NCBI GenBank assembly: GCA_003971905.1
Contig: RSEE01000006.1
Span: 682,001 to 746,000 of the forward strand
DNA: 64,000 bases
Origin: Moniliella sp. 'wahieum'
Taxonomy: Eukaryota > Basidiomycota > Moniliellomycetes > Moniliellales > Moniliellaceae
Reading direction: 5' to 3'
Shown here piece by piece: positions 46,386 to 55,903 of the stretch. Positions within the stretch are counted from its first letter, which is position 1; each line of letters begins with the position of its first letter. The notes beneath the pieces are model-generated. The model ran no database searches and was not told the origin of the DNA. It was given only the letters and a program-made list of their open reading frames with translations. The position numbers and the translations under genes were made by a program.

Positions 46386-47650
46386 TCACCAACTAAGCTC
46401 AACCATATCCTCGTCTTCTAGATCGATGTCCTGCGCTGTGAATCTGGTCGACCCGCTCACCATCAAAGCGGATCTTGATCTTGTTTGGTGTGAGCCCAGG
46501 GGAAGCGCATCGCGCTTGGTGGCACAGAAATGCTCCAGAATGCGCTGGAACGTCGTAGTAGGCTTCACACGTGCTTGCATTTCCACGCCCCCAGGGCCTC
46601 GAAGGACGACCTCGATTCTGCCCTCGTCTTCCTCTGGTTGTTGCTGGACAGGGGGAGGGGAAGGGCGTTGGGACACGGCCCGAGCGGCTTGCGTGGGCTG
46701 CCATTGAACCTCGTCACTGTCATCATTCTTTGGGGAGGTCAGTGAAAATGAGAACAAGATACGGAGGGGAGATACACACGACGTAAAAGCTATCCTCTGT
46801 ACCAACCGCAGGGGTCGGGGGGACTGCGGCGTTCGGTAAGTGGATGCTTGATCAGCATGCTTCCCAAGAAGCTGCAACTGCTCCAGGCGCGCCTCCGCAG
46901 CTCGTTGCTGAGACGCAATCGCTTTTCGTTTCTCCTCCCTCTCGGCCGCGAGCGCTCGGGTGCGTTCCGCATCGGGACCATGGTACAGTCTTGCCAAGTC
47001 CGGATCAAGCTCAAGGACATGCTGAACTCGTGGTTGTTCCTCCTCCTCGTGAGACGGTGCAAATGAGAACTGTTTCCGGATAATCTCACAGCTCGTTGCT
47101 TGGCTACACTTCAACATTAGCACACCCTCGAAACGAAAGACAGAAGGGGGGGACGTACTAGCTTCAGATAATTCAGGGGGCGGCGTGAGTTCTGGGCTCG
47201 AGTCCCTCCTCCGCTTGTGAGCCGGTGCATCGTCCTCATTATCATCCTCATCGAGCACAATTGCGCCCTTATCTTGGTCAGTCAAATAAACGGGCTGGGT
47301 TAGCATCCACTCGGGAAGGTTCCCCTTTCCCTTCGATGTGGCCTTGCGGCGCTTGTGGGTGTCCTCCTCCACCGATGAGGAAGATAAGGCTAATACGTCC
47401 TCATCTCGTGGTAGGGGAATCGGAGCGGCTTTGCGGAGGGAAAAGAAGCTTGCAGCATCTGCCTGAACAGGGGGTGGCCGTGATGGGCCGGCACTAGGCC
47501 CGGAGTGAGAGGAGGGCAAGGCCGGCTTGTGGGCGCCAGAGGGGGCGGTGGCAGCGGCAGCGGCAGGGCGGGGCGGGCGGGGCCGGGGGGTCGGGGCCGA
47601 GGGCGGGAGTGCGTTTCAGGCGGTGGCGAGGGTGAGGGTGAGGGTGTCAT
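46386..47650 (-). CDS. Esc2/Rad60/NIP45-type SUMO-like domain protein
   Basis: Proteins of this family carry C-terminal SUMO-like domains and act in genome stability and SUMO pathways in the nucleus. The likely ATG is at 47650 ([12 protein letters not shown]), entering the main frame after a break near 47520. The N-terminal half is Pro/Ser-rich with nuclear-type basic motifs ([24 protein letters not shown]) and an acidic [11 protein letters not shown], a possible SUMO-interacting motif. A coiled-coil-like segment ([20 protein letters not shown]) leads to the SUMO-like domain ([50 protein letters not shown]) ending at TGA 46386-46388. A GTACGT intron near 47100-47160 and another near 46740-46800 are likely. 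One break near 46490. Confidence 0.72.
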
Positions 47651-47958
47651 CGCGAGGGTGGTGGCAACGAAAGCCAAGCAGGTGTAGATGGGCAGCGGGA
47701 CGGCCTTCGGTGCATCTTGCCTCGGCACTGGCTCGGGGACGCCGAGCCTCGCGGCTGCTCGCCAGGGATGCAGCCTGCCGCAGCCCAGGGCCAGTGTCAA
47801 AGCACGCCTGCCCAGCTGGTCCCACCTGGCCGGCTGCTGTTTCTTTTGCACCGATCGACGACGTGGCCAGCCGTGGCCATCAGGCTCACTGGCCTCGCCG
47901 AGCATCATCCATCCGCCGCTGCGTAGCGTTGCACGTCTTTCCACCACCACTGCCGGCC

Positions 47959-48610
47959 ATGTTTGCCTCGGAGCTGGCGACGCTGCGACGGGTGGGGCTG
48001 CGGGCACTGCTGGTGCAGGGGCTGACCATCCTCAGTGTGCTCACTTCGGCGCTGTGCATGTGGAAGACGCTTGCGCTCGTCGCCGACACGGAGACGCCTG
48101 TCGTGGTTGTGCTGTCGGGCAGCATGGAGCCCGGCTTCCAGCGCGGCGACCTCCTCTTCCTCTCTCGCCCGACACCCCTACAAGATTGGTGACATTACCG
48201 TTTACAATGTTCCCGGCTCCAACGGACAAGCGACACCGATTGTTCATCGCATCCTGGAGACCCACGATATGTACGTCCCTGGCTGTACTTGCGACTCGAC
48301 TGACCCCTTGCAGCCAAGGTACCACCGACCAACGCATCCTCACCAAGGGCGACAATAACGAACAAGATGATGTGGGATTGTATGATGGTCCCCTCTGGTT
48401 GCACCAGGACGACATCGTGGGCAAGTGCAAGGGTGTGTCTCCCTTCTTCTGTTTTCAAACCCCTCTGTGGTGATGTGGTGATAAAAGGCTAACTTTCCCA
48501 GGTACGTGCCGTATGTGGGCTATGTAACCATTGTCCTCAACGACTATCCCAAGCTCAAGGTGGCATTATTTGGCGTACTCGGTCTGTCGCTCTTGTTTCA
48601 AGGGGAATAG
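47959..48610 (+). CDS. SEC11: signal peptidase complex catalytic subunit Sec11
   Basis: Sec11 cleaves signal peptides in the ER membrane. From ATG 47959: an N-terminal helix and a transmembrane segment ([22 protein letters not shown]). The catalytic Ser lies in [15 protein letters not shown] (~48110). The eukaryotic catalytic His is in IVHRILE (~48240), and the Asp box is [15 protein letters not shown] (~48345). It ends with [35 protein letters not shown] at TAG 48608-48610. Introns: 48271-48313 (43 nt, GTACGT) and 48433-48501 (69 nt, GTGTGT). One frame break near 48170 and a one-base deficit at the second acceptor (48501-48502). About 165 aa, the standard size. Its promoter is shared with the Esc2-like gene (308 bp apart). 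Confidence 0.9.
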
Positions 48611-48653
48611 ATTTGCATTTAACGCAGCCATCGCACCCTCTCCATCGAGAGTG

Positions 48654-49126
48654 TTACGCTAGTCTTCCCACTATGCCTACCTTGACCGGCTCGAGCAATC
48701 CGCCAACTCCACCAGAAAGTGTTGCCGGCATACTCGCTCCTACAGTAGTGCTTTCTCTTTCCATCTTAAAAGAGGTGGTGACGCCATCAGAGGCAAAGTT
48801 GAAGGCGCAGAGAAGAACCCAGATGCCGTGGTAGGCGTGGTGTTGCAGGTTCCCAAGGTGTGGATGTAAATGATGCCAGGACCCAGACCGCCGTAGAGTC
48901 CTTTCGCGGCGATCCACAGCCCCATGTATCGCCGGGTTGGGCCAGGTTCCAGACGAGTGGGACTCTTTCTTACAAAGGGGCGAAGCATGGCGAAGCCCTG
49001 TGCCTGCAGAGACAGTGTGGGTGGGGGGGAAAGGACTGCACGAACCATAATCACGGCATCGGTGGTGGCAAGATTCTTCCCCCGCGCGGCCCAGCCCTCA
49101 CATCCTCTTGGTGGCTCAACATCCAT
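48654..49126 (-). CDS. hypothetical small protein
   Basis: A minus-strand reading starts at ATG 49126 (MDVEPPRGCEGWAARGKNL). It runs through a possible membrane-associated segment (GLWIAAKGLYGGLGPGIIYIHTLG) and, after a frame change near 48850, continues NLQHHAYHGIWVLLCAFNF to a stop near 48654. I do not recognise it. An opposite-strand ORF (48860-49240) of similar length argues for caution. If real, it converges on SEC11 with only ~40 bp between stops. Confidence 0.3.
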
Positions 49127-49258
49127 GCGTCCTTCCTGCTTCGTGTCCTTGTAGAAGGGCTGTGTGGGCTGGGCGAAGCACAGAGGGGCACTGGTAGCGT
49201 GCGGATCGGAGCCTGGCGAGATAAAGACAGAGAGAAGTAGAATGGAGTAACTACTCAA

Positions 49259-50394
49259 GAAAGCAAAGGATTCGCTGGTAGAGGAGAATAGGCGAGATGG
49301 CTAGGGAAAGGAACGCAGGTGGAAGTCCGATTGCCGGGACTATCGCTAATCGATTATCCCAAAGGAGCGTGACAGGTGCTCATGATTGTGAGCCTGCGGA
49401 GTATACGCGTCAAACTGTTTGCTACGCGTGTTGCGTACGAGACAACCCGTGGCAATCTTGCGGGAATTTCAATTTCAATGGGAAATCTAATCAGCCGGGA
49501 TCGATGATGGCGAATCGATGATCGCTGTTTACATTTCATCTCTACGCGTTAACCGCCCCAGACGCCCACTGCGCCACAGCCACGGTGCTATCAATGTTAT
49601 CAACACGCTTGTTGCCGCTCGGCCTAGGCCCCACCACATCCACCCTAGGGCCTAGAAGGAGTGGGGGATGATCGATGACTCGATGACTAGCTTGAAGCTT
49701 GACTAGGGCTCTGAGATCTGACTGAGGCTCAGGCGCTCAGGCGCTCAGGCTCCGAGATCTGAGGCCCTCACGATTATCGATGATCTCGACTATTAGATTT
49801 CGAAATGGATCATCGATCTAGCACGCGCTTCACGCGTCTCGTGTCAGCATGTCACCGGCGTCACCGCGTCACGTTTGATCCATGAGAAATGTGTGCATGG
49901 CTGGGGAGAGACGGGTAAAAGCGAGAGGGAAGATGTTGGGAATGATATGACCGCGACGGGCCGATGCGGCGCCGCAGCCCGGCGCGCAGCTTGGGCCAGC
50001 ATCTGGGCTGCGGTTGCCGCTGCTGGGCGGTGATACAGATGCGTGTGATGGGGGCGGGGAGCCACAGCATGCGTATCCTGGGGTCCGGGACTGGGTGCGC
50101 TGGGGCCTCGGGGGGCGGGTGGGGCGGGTTGGGGCCGCCTCTCGGGGCAGGCGATAGCGCTGTGTATCGGTTGGTTGCCGGGGACACGAAGCTTCAAGCG
50201 CGGTTGCCGCCGCACGGGCCGCCCGCCGCACGGCTCTGGCGTGTCGAGTGTGTTTTGCCGCTCCCATCCCCACCTCGCCCCACCCATCGGCGTCAGTCAT
50301 CGGTCCCGTCCATCACCCATACCCCCCCTGGCCTATCCCTGTACTTCTTTGGCCTCGTTTGACACGGCGAGCCCTCTTGGCTTCCCCCACCATC
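49259..50394. other. intergenic region dense in ATCGAT, CTCAGG and ACGCGT motifs
   Basis: 1.1 kb upstream of the dehydrogenase gene. It contains ATCGATGATGG/AATCGATGATCG (49500-49523), GGCCTAGGCC (49621-49630), GATGATCGATGACTCGATGACT (49667-49688), a CTCAGGCGCTCAG array (49728-49749), ATTATCGATGATCTCGA (49773-49789) and CACGCGCTTCACGCGT (49822-49837). ORFs at 49844-50300 on the minus strand are overlapping GC-rich shadows. Confidence 0.5.
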
Positions 50395-52112
50395 ATGCTT
50401 GCTCGTCCGCTCCGCATCCCGCTTCGTATCCCGCTCCGCACCCTCTGCACCTCCTCGCGCCAGCTTGCACCCCTGGCTGGTGTCGCGCAGAGCAAGGCTA
50501 CCGAGCTGGCACGCCGTTTCCCGGTCGCGTTCGCTGGTCAGGCCCTCCCCAACTTCATCGCTGGGGAGGCGGTCGCCTCGCGCGCGACGGCCCATGCCGA
50601 GGTACACGATCCGGCTACCCAGACCGTGCTCAGCAAAGTGCCTGAATCCACCATGGAAGAGTTTGAGGAGGCGGTCCAGGCAGCAGATGCAGCGTTCCCA
50701 AAGTGGAAGGCTACGTCTCTCCTGGGCCGGCAGCAGGTCATGTTCCGTCTCCAGCATCTCATCCGCCAGCATATGGACGATCTTGCTGCGTGCATTGTGT
50801 TGGAACAGGGAAAGACATTCTCCGACGCCAAGGGAGACGTGCTCCGTGGCCTGCAGGTCGTGGAAGTGGCTTGCGGCATCACCTCCACCGCGCTGGAGGA
50901 GCGACTCGAGGTAGCGACGGATATGGACACCTATGTGCGCAAGGAGCCCTTGGGTGTGACAGCGGCCATTGCGCCCTTCAACTTTCCGGCCATGATCCCC
51001 TTGTACGTGTATACCTTGGCCCCTGAACTGGACGAATCTGACCTGTGATGTTGTATATAGGTGGACCATCCCCATGGCCGCCGTGACTGGCAACACCTTG
51101 ATTCTCAAGCCGTCCGAACGTGTTCCCAACACGTCAATGATGATCGCGGAACTGTGCAAACAAGCCGGTTTCCCTCCTGGTGTGGTTAACATTATCAACG
51201 GATCCCGGGACGTGGTCAACGCAATTTGTGATGATCCTCGGATCAAGGCAGTATCCTTTGTTGGGTCGGACAAGGGGGGCGAGCACATCTACCACCGCTC
51301 CCTCGCCAAAAATGGTGGTGGGAGCTCAACGGTTACCAACAAGCGGGTGCAAGCGAACCTGGGCGCCAAAAACCATGCCATCCTAATGCCTGATGCCAAC
51401 AAAAACGCCGCCCTCAATGCCATTGCCGGTGCTGCGTTTGGCGCCGCGGGGCAGCGTTGCATGGCGCTTTCGGTGCTGATCATGGTGGGAAAGGCGAACG
51501 AACTCCTTCCCCAACTGGTGGAGAAGGCCAAGGCTCTCAAGGTGGGCCAAGGATTCGAAGCAGATGTGGATTTGGGACCCCTCATCTCCCCCCTTGCTAA
51601 GGAGAAGGTGATCGCACTCACGCGCTCGGCTAAGGCAGAAGGTGGTGAGGTCATCCTTGATGGCACAAGCTTCACACACCCCGACTACCCCGAGGGCAAC
51701 TTTGTTGGCCCGAGCATTGTGCGCGCTGGTCCGGGGATGCAGGCCTACGACATTGAGATTTTCGGTCCCACCCTCACTGTCATTGAGGCTGAGACTCTCG
51801 ACGAGGCCATCGCGATCACCAATGCCAACCCCTACGGCAACGGTGCCGCCATCTTCACTACCAACGGCGCAACGGCACGCAAGTTCGAGAAGCAAATTGA
51901 GGCAACCCAGACAGGGATCAATGTTCCTATTCCTGTTCCTCTTCCCATGTTTTCCTGGTCGGGCGGCAAGGGCTCTTTCCTCGGAGATGTCGGCTTCTAC
52001 GGCAAGTCGGCCATTGACTTTTACACCAAGCGCAAGACCATCACTGCTCTGGCGCGAGGAGGACGCTTCGCTCAGCGAGAAGGCAACGACGGCCATGCCT
52101 ACCATGAACTAA
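50395..52112 (+). CDS. MMSDH: methylmalonate-semialdehyde dehydrogenase (acylating), mitochondrial
   Basis: This CoA-dependent aldehyde dehydrogenase converts methylmalonate or malonate semialdehyde to propionyl- or acetyl-CoA in valine and beta-alanine breakdown. ATG 50395 opens an Arg-rich, acid-free presequence ([20 protein letters not shown]). The ALDH fold follows: [22 protein letters not shown] across a 58-nt intron (51003-51060, GTACGT), [40 protein letters not shown], catalytic Cys in [10 protein letters not shown] (~51458), [19 protein letters not shown] and [10 protein letters not shown] one-base break near 52050 leads to the family C-terminus [21 protein letters not shown] at TAA 52110-52112. 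~8 extra residues ([12 protein letters not shown]) precede KRVQANLG. About 550 aa. The acylating subfamily is indicated by KNHAI and the MPTM end. Confidence 0.93.
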
Positions 52113-53081
52113 CTCTAGGGCACACCGGCAATTCATACATGTGCATACAACCGGCCAAAAAATGCTTGGGCCAGGGTGGCAGTCCACATGCAGGCGTATT
52201 GTGGTGTAGTTCTGTTCGCAGCCATAGCTGCAGACGTACTTCCACTGGTTCCATCTACGGGTTTTTTGAGTGGAAGGAGCGGGAGGGTAGATCACTGATG
52301 ACTAGAATTGAGCGCGGCTGACATATATGTCGGTTTGCGACCTCTACCATTTGAGTTATCAACTTCCAGACGTCTTTGCGGATTGACCGGCACACTGGTT
52401 CTGTTTCGAGATAAGTTCGGGACCATGCGTCAATATTCCAGAAAATACATTTGGGCCAAATACAGTGTGTGCATACGGTGCTGGAGAGATTCTAATGAAG
52501 CAAAGGGATACTTCGCACACCAATGATTATACTCGGATCCTCTCTCCTCAAACATTTGCTCGGCTACGGCGGGTACGGTTGCGGCAGCGGCGAGGTCCGT
52601 CTCCGCAGAATCCGGAGGAGCTTTGCAGAATGGGATCAGTCTGTTTCGGATCGAGTAGAGCGCATCGCTCGTGGAGAGGAGGTCGCCGCCGATATCCTTC
52701 AGGAACAGCCATCCCACACAGGAGCAGGCCTACCTGCTGCCGTGGACAACCACATGGGCCTCAATCGTCCAAACGCTGCCTCTCCCAGGCGTATGGGGAA
52801 AACGGCAAAAGGCCAACCGTAGAACTCGGGTGTGGATTGACGGACCGGGATTGATCGAGGTGGAAGCCTGGGCCGGTGCACCAAGAAAATGCGATCACAT
52901 TGACACCAGCACCCGATGAGTCACGGTTCACCCGCTGGCGGTAAGAACCGACAACGGCTTCGACCTGAGAAACTAGGTTGGAATGCGCATGAAGAGCGTG
53001 CATTACACTGTCATTTACTAGGACCGGACTGCAGCAGGGAGAATGGGAGATGGATGCATGTTCATTCCTTAGTACTTGCAT
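52113..53081. other. gap with ambiguous small ORFs on both strands
   Basis: A plus-strand ORF (52523-52822) has a plausible amphipathic stretch (FAEWDQSVSDRVERIARGEE). The opposite strand also reads plausibly (52430-52717 and 52761-53081). On the minus strand, directly downstream of the gag-like ORF, ALHAHSNLVSQ faintly resembles the start of a retropepsin, but the D-S/T-G triad is absent. No reverse transcriptase motif was found. I leave this unassigned. Confidence 0.35.
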
Positions 53082-54143
53082 TTACGCAACCCGGCCGTAG
53101 CGAAAAGAGGGAGGCTGGGTCTGCTCCCGCTCTCGTTGCTGCTGGCGCTGCTGCCTAGCCTGGCGGCGGATTCCTGCCAGTCGGCTTTTGCCTTGACCCC
53201 ACGGCTGGTGTGGGCCAGCAGACGGAGCACGGGTGTTTTGGACAGTGTGTACAGGGGATGAAGAGGGAACATGCCATACCCAAGGGTCATTGACACTGCG
53301 AATAATGGCCTCTCTCAGTCCCTGTAGGTACAGCTGCCCGTCGACTGCTATAATCCCGGCGTCCACGTAGGGGCGCGCTTCTTTGGGTAACGCATCAGTC
53401 GCCGCACGAAGAATATTGCCTGTTTGGATTTCGTTGTCGGAAAACAGTACAAGATCCGTTTCGAGCAGATCCGGCAGGTGATATGGCGCTACCGTTCCGT
53501 AGCGATTGGCGCTAATTTCGGCGGAGCGGGCTTGCAGAGCTTTTTTCATGGGAGCTTGTTCCTGCAGCGCCGTGCGCAACCGTATCCACGTCTTTGGTTC
53601 GCCGCACCGTATATCGGCCAGCCGACCATTGCGGCCCGTGAGACCTTGAACGGCGTAGCCCCACGCGTGTTCTTGGGTGGTAAACGGATTACGCTCGAAC
53701 TGTTGATCGACGATGCGAATCCAAGTAGGGAGGGTGAAGGGATCATCGTCCCATTCCGGAATCACAATGTCGGAGTTGCCGTTTCTTGTGCCCTCAAGTT
53801 GAGGGTGACGGTGGTGGTCGCCCATCTGCAGCGACCTAACAGCCGAACGTAACTCATCGAGTTCTCGTTCGACAGAGCCCCCGAGAGTTCCGCTAGCGTT
53901 TTCAAGGCCGTACTTGTCAAAAGTGCTGTAGGCATCTTCGGAAGAGGGACCGCAGGTAATGCCGTGTTCGTGGAGCCGCTGGCGAACCCACTCCACCTTG
54001 TACTTGTCCGTAAGAGCCTGGATGCGTCTGGTCGCTTCGGGGGCAGTCCGGCAGCTGCTCCTGAGCAAACCGAGAGTGAGCGGAGCAGAGGTGCCTCGGC
54101 CCTGGTCTGTAAGCCCTTGGAAATCGTCACCTTCAGACTGCAT
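53082..54143 (-). CDS. orphan retrotransposon gag-like protein
   Basis: A 353-codon frame from ATG 54143 to TAA 53082-53084 without any break, unlike its neighbours. The N-terminus holds a helical segment (DKYKVEWVRQRLHEHGI) and a coiled-coil-like stretch (SVERELDELRSAVRSLQMG). The centre resembles a gag capsid domain (FTLPTWIRIVDQQFERNPF, EHAWGYAVQGLTGR, PKTWIRLRTALQEQ). The C-terminus is very basic and Gln/Arg-rich (RRQARQQRQQQREREQ) and has no CCHC knuckle. No protease, integrase or reverse transcriptase follows it in the ~1 kb downstream. It could be a non-autonomous or degraded LTR element, or a host-captured gag. The family assignment is by general resemblance, not by a diagnostic motif. 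Confidence 0.5.
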   Translation of the reverse strand: MQSEGDDFQGLTDQGRGTSAPLTLGLLRSSCRTAPEATRRIQALTDKYKVEWVRQRLHEHGITCGPSSEDAYSTFDKYGLENASGTLGGSVERELDELRSAVRSLQMGDHHRHPQLEGTRNGNSDIVIPEWDDDPFTLPTWIRIVDQQFERNPFTTQEHAWGYAVQGLTGRNGRLADIRCGEPKTWIRLRTALQEQAPMKKALQARSAEISANRYGTVAPYHLPDLLETDLVLFSDNEIQTGNILRAATDALPKEARPYVDAGIIAVDGQLYLQGLREAIIRSVNDPWVWHVPSSSPVHTVQNTRAPSAGPHQPWGQGKSRLAGIRRQARQQRQQQREREQTQPPSFRYGRVA

Positions 54144-54193
54144 TGTCAATGGTCAAGTCAACAGAGTTATCAACAGAGGACTTGTCAACAGAG
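54144..54193. repeat. three TCAACAGAG repeats 5' of the gag-like ORF
   Basis: TCAACAGAG occurs at 54158-54166, 54170-54178 and 54185-54193, directly upstream of the minus-strand start. It may be part of an LTR or leader; no second copy was found in the window. Confidence 0.6.
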
Positions 54194-55903
54194 GAAGACA
54201 GCGGCGAAAGCTTTTTGGAAAAGATCTCGCCCGCAATTAATGTAGCCACGTTCTGGTCCACCCGGCTATGGAGACCGCAATGGAAGCAGTAATGCGTTTA
54301 GGACAGTATAGCGTAGGCGATTGATGGCGCGCGAGAGATGGGCGTTGGTGGTAGAAAGCATGACGATTGAGAGGGTTACAACAGGGGAAAAGGTTACTTG
54401 TCGGTGGCTTACGCGATTACGCGTACATCGCGCCATGCATCAGCGCATCAGCAGTCTTCGGAGCCTTCTGCGGCGCCTCGGGGCTAGTGAGGCCGGAAGT
54501 GCACCGCGATCGGTGAAGCAAGTCACTAGTCACCGTCGCAACACGAGTAACATATGATTCTGGCATGGAAACAGCAAGCACAACGTCCCTCCTGCTTTTT
54601 TGCGCTCGGCCTGGCTGCCAGACCGCCTCAGCGCGTGACTGCACCACGTGACGGTCACTCTTCCTCGGGTCTCAGGGTCTCAGGGCCTCAGGAGAGCCTC
54701 AGGGCATTATCGACATTGATATTTGTAGGCCAGTAGTATGGCCATGCACAGCCCCAGGCCATTCGTCCCGGCTGCCACTGAAGTCATCACCTCATTCTCC
54801 TCATCCGTCTCATCTCATCCTTCTGCCCGTAAGGCTCCTTAGGCCAACAATATTGGTATCGACCATCGATCACATACATGTCACACCCCACTAGTCAATG
54901 TGGGGACCGCAGTGCCGACAGGGGCGGTTTTTAGGTTTTCTTTTGCCGGAACGGAAGTGGGCTCAGGCGCTCAGCTCAGGCTGAGCTGAGTCGCTGTTGA
55001 GCATCCGAGGATCAACACATCAGCCTCGCCATATTGCCTCGCGTCCCTGTTCGTCCGCCATTGTCATTCATGTCACTGTCATTGATCATCGCCATCGATC
55101 ATCGAGATCATCTCTTTCTTATCATTGCCTGCCCAGCGGGAGAGGGAACTGGAAAAGGCGACGCGGAGCACTGACGCGTGACTGTCAGCGCCATCATGCA
55201 TGCAGCTGATCACGCATCACGCATCGCGCGTTCTATCCGACTCTCCTCTATGTTCTGCCCCTAACGGGCTCCTCTTGGAATAGATCCATCACCTCCCTCT
55301 GTCTTCTTCTTTCCGTAGGCCTTTGTCCTCGCATTTTTAACAGTGACGCCTCCCAGGTGCCAGGCATGGCCTCGCCACATGTCACACGAGAAGCTCAGAG
55401 GCTCATCCTCCGCGGACAATCGAAACATGGGGTGCATCATCATTCGGGGGTGGCCGGTGGGATGTTTTGAAGCCCTGAAGCTTGCTTGAAGCTTGAAGTA
55501 GTCTGAACGTACCCTGAGCGTGGAACATACTGAACATGAACGTGGCGGCGGTAGACTTGGGAGTGGGAACCGTGCACATCCCCCGTCCCACATCACACAC
55601 CCTGCATCATACATCATCGATGCATCATCGAGCATCCCCGCACCGGATCAGTGTGGGGCTGTGTCTGCTTGTGCCTCTTCTACACGCAGGCAGGGCGCGA
55701 GTGTAAGAATCGTCTCCGCCAGCCCACCAGCCACTCGCTCGTGCGCAGCCCCCTCCCGCTGGCACGCCGTCAGTGTGCGGTACGTGGCTCGGCAATGGCC
55801 TGCCACGGTAGCGCTTACAGCACTGCATTCGTCTCCATCCAGCTCGCCCTGTCGCCCTTCAAGCTTCATCTTGCCTGCCCTCCCCCACCACTTCCATGCC
55901 ACC
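54194..55903. other. long intergenic region rich in palindromic motifs
   Basis: 1.7 kb upstream of the phospholipase D gene. It holds CTCAGG-type repeats (54669-54704), CTCAGGCGCTCAG (54962-54974), a perfect 10-bp inverted repeat (54970-54990), ATCGATCATCGAGATCATC (55094-55112), GATCACGCATCACGCATCGCGCG (~55208-55230) and CATCATCGATGCATCATCGAGCATC (~55611-55635). The 124-codon minus ORF at 55261-55635 overlaps these repeats and has no recognisable motif. Confidence 0.5.
54970..54990. repeat. perfect 10-bp inverted repeat
   Basis: CTCAGCTCAG and CTGAGCTGAG are separated by one G. The arms share the CTCAG core seen at 49728 and 54669. Confidence 0.65.

Noticed and set aside
48860..49240. Plus-strand 126-codon ORF opposite the hypothetical gene
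   Set aside because: Low support. It is antisense to a slightly more protein-like frame, and neither is certain.
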